A DNA stretch of 13,671 nucleotides from Hyphomicrobiales bacterium (GTDB lineage: Bacteria > Pseudomonadota > Alphaproteobacteria > Rhizobiales > Hyphomicrobiaceae): contig JAFKKW010000364.1 of NCBI GenBank assembly GCA_017304275.1, positions 1-13,671 on the forward strand, read 5' to 3'. The position numbers and the translations under genes are program-made. Below, in pieces: positions 7,269 to 13,370 of the stretch. Position 1 is the stretch's first letter; every line of letters begins with the position of its first letter. Below the pieces are notes generated by a model that searched no databases, was not told the DNA's origin, and saw only the letters and a program-made list of their open reading frames with translations.

Positions 7269-7637
7269 ATGCGCTCAAGGGTTATCGCCCTGCTGATGGC
7301 CGCGATCGGCCTTGCCGTGATCCCGGCCGTTGCCGAGGCGGGCCATCGCCGGCAGCACCACCATCATCATCACCACTACAACCATCGCGGCTGGGCGAAT
7401 GTGTATGAGCCCTTCTATCATCGGCACTACCGTTCCGATTGGGACTATGACCGCTACGCCTACTTCGCCGAGAAGCCCCGCTACTATCCGTACTACAACT
7501 CGGGCCAATGGCGTCCCACGTACGAGCTGCGCTATCGCCGCGACCGTTATCGGCCCTACGCCGCGTTGCCTCCCTACTATCAGGCCTGGGGTTATCCCGC
7601 GCGGCACTACAAGTATCGCAAATACCGCCGCTACTGA
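7269..7637 (+). CDS. Secreted His/Tyr/Arg-rich protein, 122 aa
   Basis: The signal peptide covers residues 1-24 and ends in AEA before Gly25, a standard signal peptidase I site. The mature 98 residues are dominated by tyrosine (22) and arginine. A run of seven histidines lies at 30-36, with further histidines at 26, 39, 51, 53 and 113. No cysteine is present. The ATG at 7269 has GAGGAG 7 bases upstream. A perfect intrinsic terminator follows. A disordered periplasmic or surface protein able to bind metal ions or polyanions is a reasonable guess from composition. I recognise no defined family, although short Tyr/Arg-rich exported proteins are common in Hyphomicrobiales. Confidence 0.8.
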   Translation: MRSRVIALLMAAIGLAVIPAVAEAGHRRQHHHHHHHYNHRGWANVYEPFYHRHYRSDWDYDRYAYFAEKPRYYPYYNSGQWRPTYELRYRRDRYRPYAALPPYYQAWGYPARHYKYRKYRRY

Positions 7638-7675
7638 CGGCCCGCGCACACCCGCACATTTATGAATGAAGTGCG

Positions 7676-7701
7676 AAAAGCCGCTTTCCGAGCGGCTTTT
7701 T
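7676..7701 (+). terminator. Intrinsic terminator
   Basis: AAAAGCCGCT-TTCCG-AGCGGCTTTT is a perfect stem with a 5-base loop and a T-run directly after it. It lies about 40 bases after the His/Tyr-rich gene. It also reads as a terminator on the other strand because of the A-run, but no gene there would use it. Confidence 0.9.
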
Positions 7702-7770
7702 GGCGTTTTTCCGGCGCGATGACTCCGCGTTCATGCCCTATTCATCGGGCATATGTTTTTTGTGCTGCAA

Positions 7771-7796
7771 TGAACTTTTTTCCGCCGGTTTGCGTT
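7771..7796 (+). promoter_or_regulatory. Possible EcfG-like promoter of the six-cysteine gene
   Basis: TGAAC-N17-CGTT matches the alphaproteobacterial EcfG consensus (GGAAC-N16/17-CGTT) with one mismatch. The expected transcript start is about 28 bases before the ATG at 7832. It is the weakest member of the set found in this window. Confidence 0.3.
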
Positions 7797-7831
7797 GTCG
7801 GCGGAGCACGGGATTCGATTGGGAGAAACCC

Positions 7832-8149
7832 ATGATGAAGAAGATCATGAGCGCGATGATGGCGCTGATGCTTGTGGCAGGCGTTACGCTTTCGTCCGTC
7901 GAGCCGGCAGAAGCCGGACGAGGCGGGCGCGTTGCAGCCGGCGTCGCCGCCGGTATCATCGGTCTCGGCCTGCTCGGCGCATACGCGCACGAGCGCGACC
8001 GCGATTATTATTATGCCTCGCGCGAGCGCTGCTATCCGGGCCCCGAGGAATGCGGCTGGAAGAACCGCCGTTGCTTCACCAACAGTTGGGGCGACACGGT
8101 GTGCCGCGGCGGCCGCTGGACCTGCTGGCGCCCGACCTACTGCGACTGA
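7832..8149 (+). CDS. Secreted or membrane-anchored six-cysteine small protein, 105 aa
   Basis: The signal peptide covers residues 1-28 and ends in AEA. It is followed by a glycine-zipper-like hydrophobic stretch (34-51, VAAGVAAGIIGLGLLGAY) that may anchor the protein. A short charged/tyrosine patch comes next, then a C-terminal domain with six cysteines at 67, 74, 81, 91, 98 and 104, enough for three disulfides. The domain is also rich in Trp and Arg. GGGAG lies 6 bases before the first of two adjacent ATG codons. It was probably acquired neither recently nor with a mobile element, since base use resembles its neighbours. Function is unknown; the layout suits a stress-related envelope protein. 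Confidence 0.82.
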   Translation: MMKKIMSAMMALMLVAGVTLSSVEPAEAGRGGRVAAGVAAGIIGLGLLGAYAHERDRDYYYASRERCYPGPEECGWKNRRCFTNSWGDTVCRGGRWTCWRPTYCD

Positions 8150-8172
8150 TCGCAGAGCGTTGGAATGAGATG

Positions 8173-8204
8173 GAAGGCGGTGCCGCTGACGTGGCGCCGC
8201 CTTC
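8173..8204. terminator. Bidirectional terminator hairpin between the six-cysteine gene and rlmB
   Basis: GAAGGCGGTGCC (8173-8184) pairs with GGCGCCGCCTTC (8193-8204). The stem has 12 pairs including one G-U pair, around an 8-base loop. It sits in the 57-base gap between two converging stop codons. No long T-run follows. Confidence 0.6.
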
Positions 8205-8206
8205 AG

Positions 8207-9124
8207 CTATTTGTTGGCCCGCTGCCGCTGCAGCGCCGCCCAATGCAGCGCCACGGCTGCCGCATTCGAGACGTTGAGACTGGCGAGCGACCCTGCCGTC
8301 GTGATCGAGACCAGCCGATCGCACGTCTCGCGCGTGAGCTCGCGCAGCCCCTTGCCTTCCGCACCAAGCACGAGAGCGGTGAGTCCGGCGAACGTCTCGT
8401 CCTCGAGCGCGGTCGACGCCGTGCCCTCGAGGCCGATCAGACGGAAGCCGAGTCCCTTGAGGTCGAGCATCGTACGCGCAAGGTTCTGCACGGGCAGCAC
8501 CGGGATGAGGTCCAGCGCGCCCGAGGCCGCCTTCGCCAGCACGCCGTTGAGCGGCGGACTGTGACGGCGCGTCATGACCACGCCTGCGGCGCCGAACGCC
8601 GCGGCCGACCGCAGCACCGCACCTGCATTGTGTGGGTCCGTGACGTGATCGAGTAGAACCAACGGCCCCGTCTGTTCGGCCGCCCGCACGAGCTCGTCGA
8701 GGCTGGGCTCCGGCAGCGGGTCGGCTTCGAGCAGCAGGCCTTGATGAACCGTATCCGCGCCAAGCAGGTGATCGAGGTCGCCCGGCGTCGCGCGGTCGAT
8801 GACGACGCCTTTCGCGGCGATGACGTCGGCGAGCCGCCGCTCGGCATTCTCGGTGGCGAGCAACCGCAGCGTCTTCCGACGCGGGTTCTGGAGTGCCGCT
8901 TCCACGGCGTGGCTGCCGAACAGCCGCACCAGCCCGTCATCGGTCGGAGCCGAGCCGTGCCCGGCTGCCCTTGCCCCGCTCGAGGGCGCTCTGGATCGTC
9001 CCCGTCCGGGTCCCTTGAACCCGCCGGAATGGCGCTGTCTCGCGCCCTTTTTGCCGGCAAAGCCGCCTGCCATCGCCCGCCTCGCCCCGTATTGTCTGGA
9101 TGCCGCGTTTGGACCCGAACCCAT
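8207..9124 (-). CDS. rlmB: 23S rRNA 2'-O-methyltransferase of the TrmH/SpoU family (RlmB)
   Basis: A 305-aa SPOUT methyltransferase predicted to methylate a guanosine ribose in 23S rRNA using S-adenosylmethionine. The first ~60 residues are a basic Gly/Arg/Ser-rich tail. The substrate-binding domain (about 65-140) starts at RLFGSHAVEAAL. The SPOUT domain shows motif 1 DHVTDPHNAGAVLRSA (159-174), motif 2 LVLGAEGKGL (251-260) and motif 3 SLNVSNAAAVAL (282-293), which form the trefoil knot. The start is uncertain. A TTG at 9148 extends the frame by eight codons. The ATG at 9124 is used here. An ATG at 9073 has a GAGG sequence in front and would shorten the tail. Family membership is firm; the exact target base is inferred. 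Confidence 0.92.
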   Translation of the reverse strand: MGSGPNAASRQYGARRAMAGGFAGKKGARQRHSGGFKGPGRGRSRAPSSGARAAGHGSAPTDDGLVRLFGSHAVEAALQNPRRKTLRLLATENAERRLADVIAAKGVVIDRATPGDLDHLLGADTVHQGLLLEADPLPEPSLDELVRAAEQTGPLVLLDHVTDPHNAGAVLRSAAAFGAAGVVMTRRHSPPLNGVLAKAASGALDLIPVLPVQNLARTMLDLKGLGFRLIGLEGTASTALEDETFAGLTALVLGAEGKGLRELTRETCDRLVSITTAGSLASLNVSNAAAVALHWAALQRQRANK

Positions 9125-9185
9125 ACGGGTTTTCGCGCGCTTTTCCAATTGACATCGGGGGGGCGGATTACCATAAGGACGGGCG

Positions 9186-9279
9186 TTGCCCTGCCGCTCG
9201 GCGAGCGCAGGGCAAATTCGTTTGCGAGCCCTGTTGCGACGACGCGGCGCCAGCCGCGCGGCCGGATTGAGGCTCGCAA
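9186..9279. promoter_or_regulatory. Strong hairpin and inverted repeat between rlmB and tRNA-Tyr
   Basis: TTGCCCTGC (9186-9194) pairs with GCAGGGCAA (9207-9215), and the stem continues inside with GCTC/GAGC after one bulged C. Just downstream, TTGCGAGCC (9222-9230) is repeated inverted as GGCTCGCAA (9271-9279). The region is the divergent spacer of rlmB and tRNA-Tyr, so these may be regulatory sites or leader structures. No known binding protein is recognised. Confidence 0.4.
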
Positions 9280-9290
9280 GGATTGGTCGC

Positions 9291-9375
9291 GGAGGGGTGC
9301 CCGAGTGGCTAAAGGGGACGGACTGTAAATCCGTTGGCTTCGCCTACGCTGGTTCGAATCCAGCCCCCTCCACCA
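9291..9375 (+). tRNA. tRNA-Tyr, anticodon GTA
   Basis: A class II tRNA of 85 bases with encoded CCA. The acceptor stem GGAGGGG pairs with CCCCTCC. The anticodon loop CTGTAAA sits in stem ACGGA/TCCGT. A long variable arm (around TGGCTTCGCCTACG) and T loop GGTTCGAATCC follow. The anticodon GTA reads both tyrosine codons. Confidence 0.98.
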
Positions 9376-9649
9376 ATCCCTTGATTTTATTTCGTTGAAA
9401 TCGGTGAAAAGACCGCTGCTCGCTGCGAAGCAAAGCCTAGCCATGCGAGGTTCTTAAGACTGTACGCGCCGCGTGAAGACGACGGTGCCGCTATCTGCGC
9501 CGATGCGTGCGTACCGAATTTCAGGAGCGACACAAGTGGATGACCGCGCCGGATGCCGGAGCACCGCGAATGTCCTGCGGGGCGCGTGAAACTGCTGCTT
9601 GACGCGGCCGCACCACGTTCCGGATCGGCCGCGCGGTGGAGCGGCGAAC

Positions 9650-9892
9650 TCACGCTGGCCGGTTGGTGTTGCCGTGGTTTTCCAGTTGGATCATGGCCCG
9701 TCGCCGGATGACCGCGGGATCGTCTTCTCCGGCAGTCGCGATATCCATGATCGCCTTGGCGAGGATCTCCCTGCGCGCGCCGTCCTGTTCGGACAGGGTG
9801 ATGCTCAGGTCTGCGCATAGCTCGGTATATACGCGGTGCAGGGCTTCAAATTCCGTATCGTTGAAGCTTGATGGGATTGCGCTGCGGCCCAT
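9650..9892 (-). CDS. Small conserved-looking hypothetical protein, 80 aa
   Basis: A soluble, mainly helical, acidic protein with FNDTEFEALHRVYTELCADL near the start, then EILAKAIMDIATAGEDDPAVIRRRAMIQLE. It has no signal peptide or membrane span and a single cysteine. I chose the ATG at 9892 because GGAG lies exactly 6 bases upstream; a TTG four codons earlier overlaps that site. Short helical proteins with this pattern (an LAKAI core followed by acidic turn and helix) are common and unnamed in Hyphomicrobiales. The 270-base gap to tRNA-Tyr downstream shows no convincing gene. Confidence 0.7.
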   Translation of the reverse strand: MGRSAIPSSFNDTEFEALHRVYTELCADLSITLSEQDGARREILAKAIMDIATAGEDDPAVIRRRAMIQLENHGNTNRPA

Positions 9893-10039
9893 ATCGATCT
9901 CCAATTCCCGTTTGGAAAAGCGCCGGACAGTCGTGATCTGAAAAGATGATCGAAAACATATAACGTATGCGCAGCATTTGCCAGAACCTTGAGTGTCGTT
10001 GCCGCTTTCGGAAGCGGATGGCTGCCTGACAAACGGCCC

Positions 10040-10064
10040 GGAACGAACGCATACCCAGCGGGTT
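10040..10064 (+). promoter_or_regulatory. EcfG-like promoter very close to the 53-aa gene start
   Basis: GGAAC-N16-GGTT (10040-10044 and 10061-10064) fits the general-stress promoter with one mismatch in the -10 element. Transcription would begin at about 10070-10073, at or next to the ATG at 10073. That implies a leaderless message, consistent with the absence of a ribosome binding site. Confidence 0.4.
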
Positions 10065-10072
10065 ACGCCCCA

Positions 10073-10234
10073 ATGGATGATCGCAATGACAAACGTGGGT
10101 ATGACGCCCAGGACGTACGGCAGGGCGAGATAGTCCTCAAGAAACCCTGGCAGCGCTGGATTTTTGGCGTCGGTCTGTTTGGCGCCATTGTCTGGGCCGT
10201 GCTGCTCGGCTGGTTCTTTCGCTGGTATTCGTGA
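10073..10234 (+). CDS. Single-span membrane protein, 53 aa
   Basis: A charged N-terminal segment (MDDRNDKRGYDAQDVRQGEI) is followed by VLKKPWQRW and a C-terminal membrane span (about 34-50, FGVGLFGAIVWAVLLGWFF). Lys/Arg before the span predicts the N-terminus in the cytoplasm. No cysteine or enzymatic motif is present. A longer frame from a TTG at 9989 is not supported. The RQGEIVL...W...F pattern resembles short unnamed rhizobial membrane proteins. The function is unknown. Confidence 0.68.
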   Translation: MDDRNDKRGYDAQDVRQGEIVLKKPWQRWIFGVGLFGAIVWAVLLGWFFRWYS

Positions 10235-10271
10235 AACAGCTCAAGCCTGGGCCGCACACCTGCGTTGCGTT

Positions 10272-10514
10272 TCAGGTGCTCGTTCCGCGTGACGGTCCGA
10301 CGCCCGTATGCCCTGTGATGCGGTGACTGGCGAGCGCTATGACGTTGTCATGTAAGGCGAGGACCGCGAAGTCGCTTTCACCGGCCTCCACGAGTGCGAA
10401 CAGGTGTCGTGATAGGGCCGACGATGGAATGAGGCCGGTGCGCGTATCGCCGAGCACATCGCGCAGCACGGAGCCGACGAGCCGGAGGTCATCGAGAGTG
10501 GGCGATCGCGACAT
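10272..10514 (-). CDS. Small hypothetical protein, 80 aa
   Basis: A soluble protein with an N-terminal helical part (TLDDLRLVGSVLRDVLGD) and a central SRHLFALVEAGESDFAVLALHDNVIALASH segment that looks like helix-strand. It has no cysteine, signal or membrane span. The ATG at 10514 is preceded by AGGAAG about 5 bases upstream; the open frame continues to 10679 without a better start. A near-match to an EcfG promoter (GGAAC-N16-CGCT, 10596-10620, minus strand) lies about 80 bases upstream. It converges on the 53-aa gene. I recognise no family. Confidence 0.6.
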   Translation of the reverse strand: MSRSPTLDDLRLVGSVLRDVLGDTRTGLIPSSALSRHLFALVEAGESDFAVLALHDNVIALASHRITGHTGVGPSRGTST

Positions 10515-10708
10515 GGGTCTTCCTGCAAACAGGAGGCTTTCCGCGAGACAATGCCCCGCTCTTATTTTGACGACCCCGTCCGATCGTTGAGGGAAAGCGC
10601 GCGGAAGGGACGTTTGTTCCGTCTGTATGTCGAGGAACCAATATTCATGCATCTGAATTTTGTTGGACGAGCCTGACAAGATCAGAAGATCATGAGCTGG
10701 AGGTTCCC

Positions 10709-10915
10709 GTGTATGAGCTGGTTTTTACAGTCTGTTCGGTCGTCGCCGGCGCCTCGTGCCACGTAGAAAATCCGATTCCGCTGGAAGAGCATGTCGGGCT
10801 CATGGGCTGTCTCATCGGGTCGCAAATCGAAGGCGCGAAATGGTCGCTTAGACACCCGAACTTCTACATCGCCAAATACACATGCCAGCCAGCCAAGACG
10901 TTCGCCCGCACATGA
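10709..10915 (+). CDS. Small cysteine-containing protein with GTG start, 68 aa
   Basis: It begins with a GTG codon supported by TGGAGG 5 bases upstream. The sequence has a short hydrophobic start (MYELVFTVCSVVAGASC) and four cysteines at 9, 17, 34 and 59. A central EEHVGLMGCLIGSQIEGAKW helix and a HPNFYIAKYTCQPA strand follow. The pattern (MYEL...VC...C..E, then CL.G.Q...A.W...HP....KY.C) resembles a family of short unnamed alphaproteobacterial proteins. The first 17 residues are not a full signal peptide, but the paired cysteines suggest a folded disulfide or metal-binding unit. The opposite-strand frame over the same bases lacks a comparable start signal. Confidence 0.72.
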   Translation: MYELVFTVCSVVAGASCHVENPIPLEEHVGLMGCLIGSQIEGAKWSLRHPNFYIAKYTCQPAKTFART

Positions 10916-10982
10916 GATTTGTGATTTCTGTGTCGTCTGGTCGCTGTCTACGGTACGGCGCCGCTGCAATCTATGTCGGGCA

Positions 10983-11008
10983 GGAACCCGAAATGCAACT
11001 GCGCCGTT
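10983..11008 (+). promoter_or_regulatory. Exact EcfG-type promoter of the iron-permease-like gene
   Basis: GGAAC (10983-10987) and CGTT (11005-11008) are separated by 17 bases, an exact match to the general-stress promoter consensus of alphaproteobacteria. The expected transcript start lies about 20 bases before the ATG at 11035. Confidence 0.6.
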
Positions 11009-11034
11009 GAAGAGCGCAGCCATTACAGGTCCTC

Positions 11035-11418
11035 ATGATTATGTTTAAGTGGTTCTCGAAATTCGCGTGGTGGTCAGCCGAGGCGATGGGCTCGGCATCG
11101 GCTTTCGTCATCGCCACGGCGGCCTGTGTGCTGTGGGCCTTGTCGGGTCCTTGGTTTCATTACTCCGATACGTGGCAGTTGGTGATTAACACCGGGACGA
11201 CGGTTTTAACATTTCTCGCCGTCTTCCTCATCCAGCACACGCAGAACAAGGACAACCAAGCCATCCAGCTCAAGCTGGACGAGTTGATCGATAGCTCGAA
11301 ACGCGCCCGCAATCGACTGATCGATCTCGAGCACTGCAGCGATGAGGAGCTCAAAGAGCTGCAGGAGGAATTTGTTCGCAGGCGCATCGAGAGGCAGACG
11401 CCGCCCGAAGCAGCGTAA
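11035..11418 (+). CDS. Low-affinity iron permease family membrane protein, short form, 127 aa
   Basis: Two membrane spans (about 18-38 and 47-67) are followed by a charged cytoplasmic helix. The stretch DTWQLVINTGTTVLTFLAVF then LIQHTQNKDNQAIQLKLDELI is the signature of the family named for low-affinity Fe/Cu permeases (PF04120). Bacterial members are this short. Actual iron transport by such two-span proteins is not well established, so the name should be read with care. The C-terminal ELKELQEEFVRRRIER helix could pair as a coiled coil. ATG at 11035 or 11041 is possible. An exact EcfG-type promoter lies just upstream. Confidence 0.88.
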   Translation: MIMFKWFSKFAWWSAEAMGSASAFVIATAACVLWALSGPWFHYSDTWQLVINTGTTVLTFLAVFLIQHTQNKDNQAIQLKLDELIDSSKRARNRLIDLEHCSDEELKELQEEFVRRRIERQTPPEAA

Positions 11419-11576
11419 GCCGGGTCGGCCTTTGTCGCCCCGAACGAGCGACGAATCTCAATGCCACGCACGCACGCACGCGCGCAAAAGAACGGCCGTT
11501 GTCCGTGCTGCTTCCGCTCGAGGCGTCGGCGCAGACAGGTGGGTCGTCGTCTGATCCTCGCCGGGACGTTGTTCGG

Positions 11577-11607
11577 CTTGGCACTCCGGCCGATCCGGAG
11601 CGCCAAG
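11577..11607. terminator. Terminator hairpin between two converging genes
   Basis: CTTGGCACTCCGG (11577-11589) pairs with CCGGAGCGCCAAG (11595-11607) with a single A/C mismatch and a 5-base loop. It lies between the stops of the iron-permease-like gene (11418) and the exported basic protein (11617). The following sequence (CTGTTGCTGTTAT) is only moderately T-rich. Confidence 0.6.
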
Positions 11608-11616
11608 CTGTTGCTG

Positions 11617-12027
11617 TTATGAGAAATCGCGGCAGCGGCGATAACGATTCCACCAGATGGGGCTATCGGTGCGGATGGCGCGGCGCTTGAGCCAATCACA
11701 TTCACCGTAATAGTAGCCGTCGCTCAGGTAGAAGGTGACGCCGCCCCACACATGGCGGTGCCCGTGCCGCATGACGAAGTCTCGATTGTGTTTGCCCGCG
11801 CGGCGAGGGCCATCGCGCCGGTCGCGAGCTTGCACGTCCACGTCGGCGCCTCTTGCTCTGTCACCTTTGAAGCTGCGGCGCTCGGATGGGCCACGGTCAA
11901 CGTTCGGACGTTCCATTTTTTCGACGTTTGGTCCGCTGCGCTCTCCCCGATCGCTACGGGGGTCGGCAGAGGCGGGCGCCGCAACGATCAGAAGCGCCGC
12001 GCCAAAGGCTGCAAGTGCTGTTTTCAT
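11617..12027 (-). CDS. Secreted basic protein with C-terminal Trp/Tyr/Cys motif, 136 aa
   Basis: The signal peptide covers residues 1-21 and ends in ASA before Asp22. The mature part has a long hydrophilic Arg/Asp/Gly-rich segment (22-90), probably disordered. A compact C-terminal region follows: HVWGGVTFYLSDGYYYGECDWLKRRA, then WWNRYRRCRDFS, with two cysteines (110, 132) that could form one disulfide. Similar GECDWLKRRA...WWNRYRRC endings occur in unnamed exported proteins of Hyphomicrobiales. I chose the ATG at 12027 because GGAG lies 6 bases upstream; the ATG at 12039 overlaps that site. An EcfG-like promoter lies 38 bases upstream. Confidence 0.8.
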   Translation of the reverse strand: MKTALAAFGAALLIVAAPASADPRSDRGERSGPNVEKMERPNVDRGPSERRSFKGDRARGADVDVQARDRRDGPRRAGKHNRDFVMRHGHRHVWGGVTFYLSDGYYYGECDWLKRRAIRTDSPIWWNRYRRCRDFS

Positions 12028-12064
12028 CTCACTCTCCATGTGTCGCCCGACGCCTAGCAAGATC

Positions 12065-12089
12065 AACAAGGGAGCGGGTGGTGCGTTCC
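12065..12089 (-). promoter_or_regulatory. EcfG-like promoter of the secreted basic protein
   Basis: On the minus strand, GGAAC (12085-12089) is followed after 16 bases by TGTT (12065-12068). It differs from the consensus only in the first base of the -10 element. The predicted start lies about 30 bases ahead of the ATG at 12027. Confidence 0.5.
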
Positions 12090-12161
12090 TTCCAATCGAC
12101 ACGGAACGTCCGATTGCGGGGTATTCGCGCCGCCGCAAAGGATCAACGCTACAGGAAAGCG

Positions 12162-12186
12162 GGAACATATTCCGAAAGCAGGTGTT
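12162..12186 (+). promoter_or_regulatory. EcfG-like promoter of the three-gene membrane unit
   Basis: GGAAC (12162-12166) is followed after 16 bases by TGTT (12183-12186), the same arrangement and the same -10 variant as the divergent promoter at 12065-12089. The transcript would begin near 12193, about 30 bases before the ATG of the 24-aa gene. Confidence 0.5.
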
Positions 12187-12223
12187 AGCTCTGAACCCAG
12201 GCTCAATTTTCTCGGGCAACAAA

Positions 12224-12298
12224 ATGCATGACCTCATTTACCTCATCGGACTCATCGTCGTCGTGATGTTCATCTTAGGCGCTCTGGGATTGCGCTAG
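12224..12298 (+). CDS. Membrane micro-protein, 24 aa
   Basis: It begins MHDLIYLIGLIVVV, continues MFILGALGLR, and is almost wholly one membrane span. It stops 19 bases before the ATG of the 302-aa membrane protein. An EcfG-like promoter lies at the right distance upstream. The ribosome binding site is weak (CGGG). The pattern of a D/N-x-IYxIGLIVVV span ending in a short G-L-R tail matches tiny unnamed proteins I recall from rhizobial genomes. Standard gene callers would miss it. Confidence 0.6.
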   Translation: MHDLIYLIGLIVVVMFILGALGLR

Positions 12299-12317
12299 TT
12301 TAGCTAGGAGGCTCTCC

Positions 12318-13226
12318 ATGGTCGACGTCGCTGCGCCCCCACGCGCGCAAGTTACAAGTTTCGTAGATTGGGGAGCCATAATCGCTGGTGCCATCGCGGC
12401 TTCAGCGATTTCTTTTGTCCTGCTGACGGCCGGAGCTTCCATCGGTTTGTCGCTCCTGTCGGCCGAGCCGTCTCAGTCCTATGGAAAGCTGGCGGCGTCT
12501 CTGTCCGCGTTTTGGATGGTCTTCGTCCCGATCCTCTCGCTGCTCATCGGTGGTTACATCGCGGGGAGGATGCGCCAAGCGCTCGAGAACGCAACGGAGG
12601 AGGAGGTGTCCTTCAGGGATGGGATACAGGGGCTTCTGGTCTGGGCGGTGAGTGTCGTCATCGGTGGCGTATTGGCCTTTCTGACGGCTGCGAGTGCCGC
12701 CCAGCTCAGTGCAGGCGTAGCTAAAACGGCACTCGAAGATCGCGGAATGATCGTTGCCACGGCCGTGGACAATCTTCTCAGGCCGCCGGCCGCCGCACCC
12801 CAAGTGACGGAAGCGCCCGCAGCAGCGACGCCATCGCCCCCTAATCCTGCGGCTCAAGATCACGCCGGCGTAACGACGGACTCGCGGAACGCGTTGGCCA
12901 GGGCGTTGACGGCATCTGTTGCCGACGGACAGTTGAGTGCGGAGGACAGGCTCTATCTCGCCCGTGTCGTCGCGACACAGACCGGCTTACCCCAAGCCGA
13001 AGCGGAGAAGCGTGTCGACGAGGTCTATGTAAAAGCTCTGAGCGCGGCGGAAACAGCACGGAAGGCAGTCGTGGCAGCCGGGCTTGTTACCGTGACCGCG
13101 CTTCTGCTTGGACTGGCCGCAGCTTGGTATGCCGCGCAACGTGGGGGCCAACATAGGGATCAGAACATACCCGCCAAACTGGGATGGTCCAGGCCGCTAA
13201 CGCGCCGTCCCTCGGATGGTCCGTAG
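12318..13226 (+). CDS. Four-span membrane protein of unknown function, 302 aa
   Basis: An inner-membrane protein with spans at about 19-47, 65-82, 105-128 and 252-274. FVDWGAIIAGAIAASAISFV opens the first span and GGYIAGRMR closes the second. An Ala/Pro-rich linker (155-182) joins to a soluble helical part (about 186-245) with DGQLSAEDRLYLARVV and GLPQAEAEKRVDEVY. Related Hyphomicrobiales proteins are, as I recall, often listed as PhnA-like or hypothetical membrane proteins, without a tested role. AGGAGG lies exactly 6 bases before the ATG. It is the middle gene of a unit with two micro-proteins, with 19- and 20-base gaps. Confidence 0.85.
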   Translation: MVDVAAPPRAQVTSFVDWGAIIAGAIAASAISFVLLTAGASIGLSLLSAEPSQSYGKLAASLSAFWMVFVPILSLLIGGYIAGRMRQALENATEEEVSFRDGIQGLLVWAVSVVIGGVLAFLTAASAAQLSAGVAKTALEDRGMIVATAVDNLLRPPAAAPQVTEAPAAATPSPPNPAAQDHAGVTTDSRNALARALTASVADGQLSAEDRLYLARVVATQTGLPQAEAEKRVDEVYVKALSAAETARKAVVAAGLVTVTALLLGLAAAWYAAQRGGQHRDQNIPAKLGWSRPLTRRPSDGP

Positions 13227-13246
13227 CAATCGATCGGAGAACTGAA

Positions 13247-13330
13247 ATGTTGCGAGATTTGACGCTTTGGCTTCTCGGAGTGCCGCTCATCGCGATCATC
13301 GCGATGCATTTATTGGGCATCCTCAACTAA
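13247..13330 (+). CDS. Membrane micro-protein, 27 aa
   Basis: The peptide starts MLRDLTLWLLGVPLIAII and ends AMHLLGILN, one membrane span after a short charged head. GGAG lies 7 bases before the ATG, 20 bases after the stop of the 302-aa gene. The MLR.L..WLLG.P pattern is one I recall from very short unnamed proteins in Hyphomicrobiales. A long hairpin follows 40 bases later. It is too short for ordinary gene callers. Confidence 0.72.
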   Translation: MLRDLTLWLLGVPLIAIIAMHLLGILN

Positions 13331-13370
13331 ACTGCCTCGCTGTTTCCGCTACGCTTCTAGAGAGTGAGAC

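Noticed and set aside
8572..9444. Minus-strand open frame containing GLDSNQRRRSQRIYSPSPLA
   Set aside because: This is the well-known false product from reading the tRNA-Tyr gene antisense, fused to a shadow of rlmB.
10682..11023. Minus-strand 113-aa frame over the 68-aa gene
   Set aside because: The plus-strand frame has a strong ribosome binding site and a recognisable pattern; the minus frame has neither.
11463..11486. Short run of repeated CACG units
   Set aside because: Only four or five imperfect units in a spacer, not in a promoter or coding frame, so phase variation is not supported.
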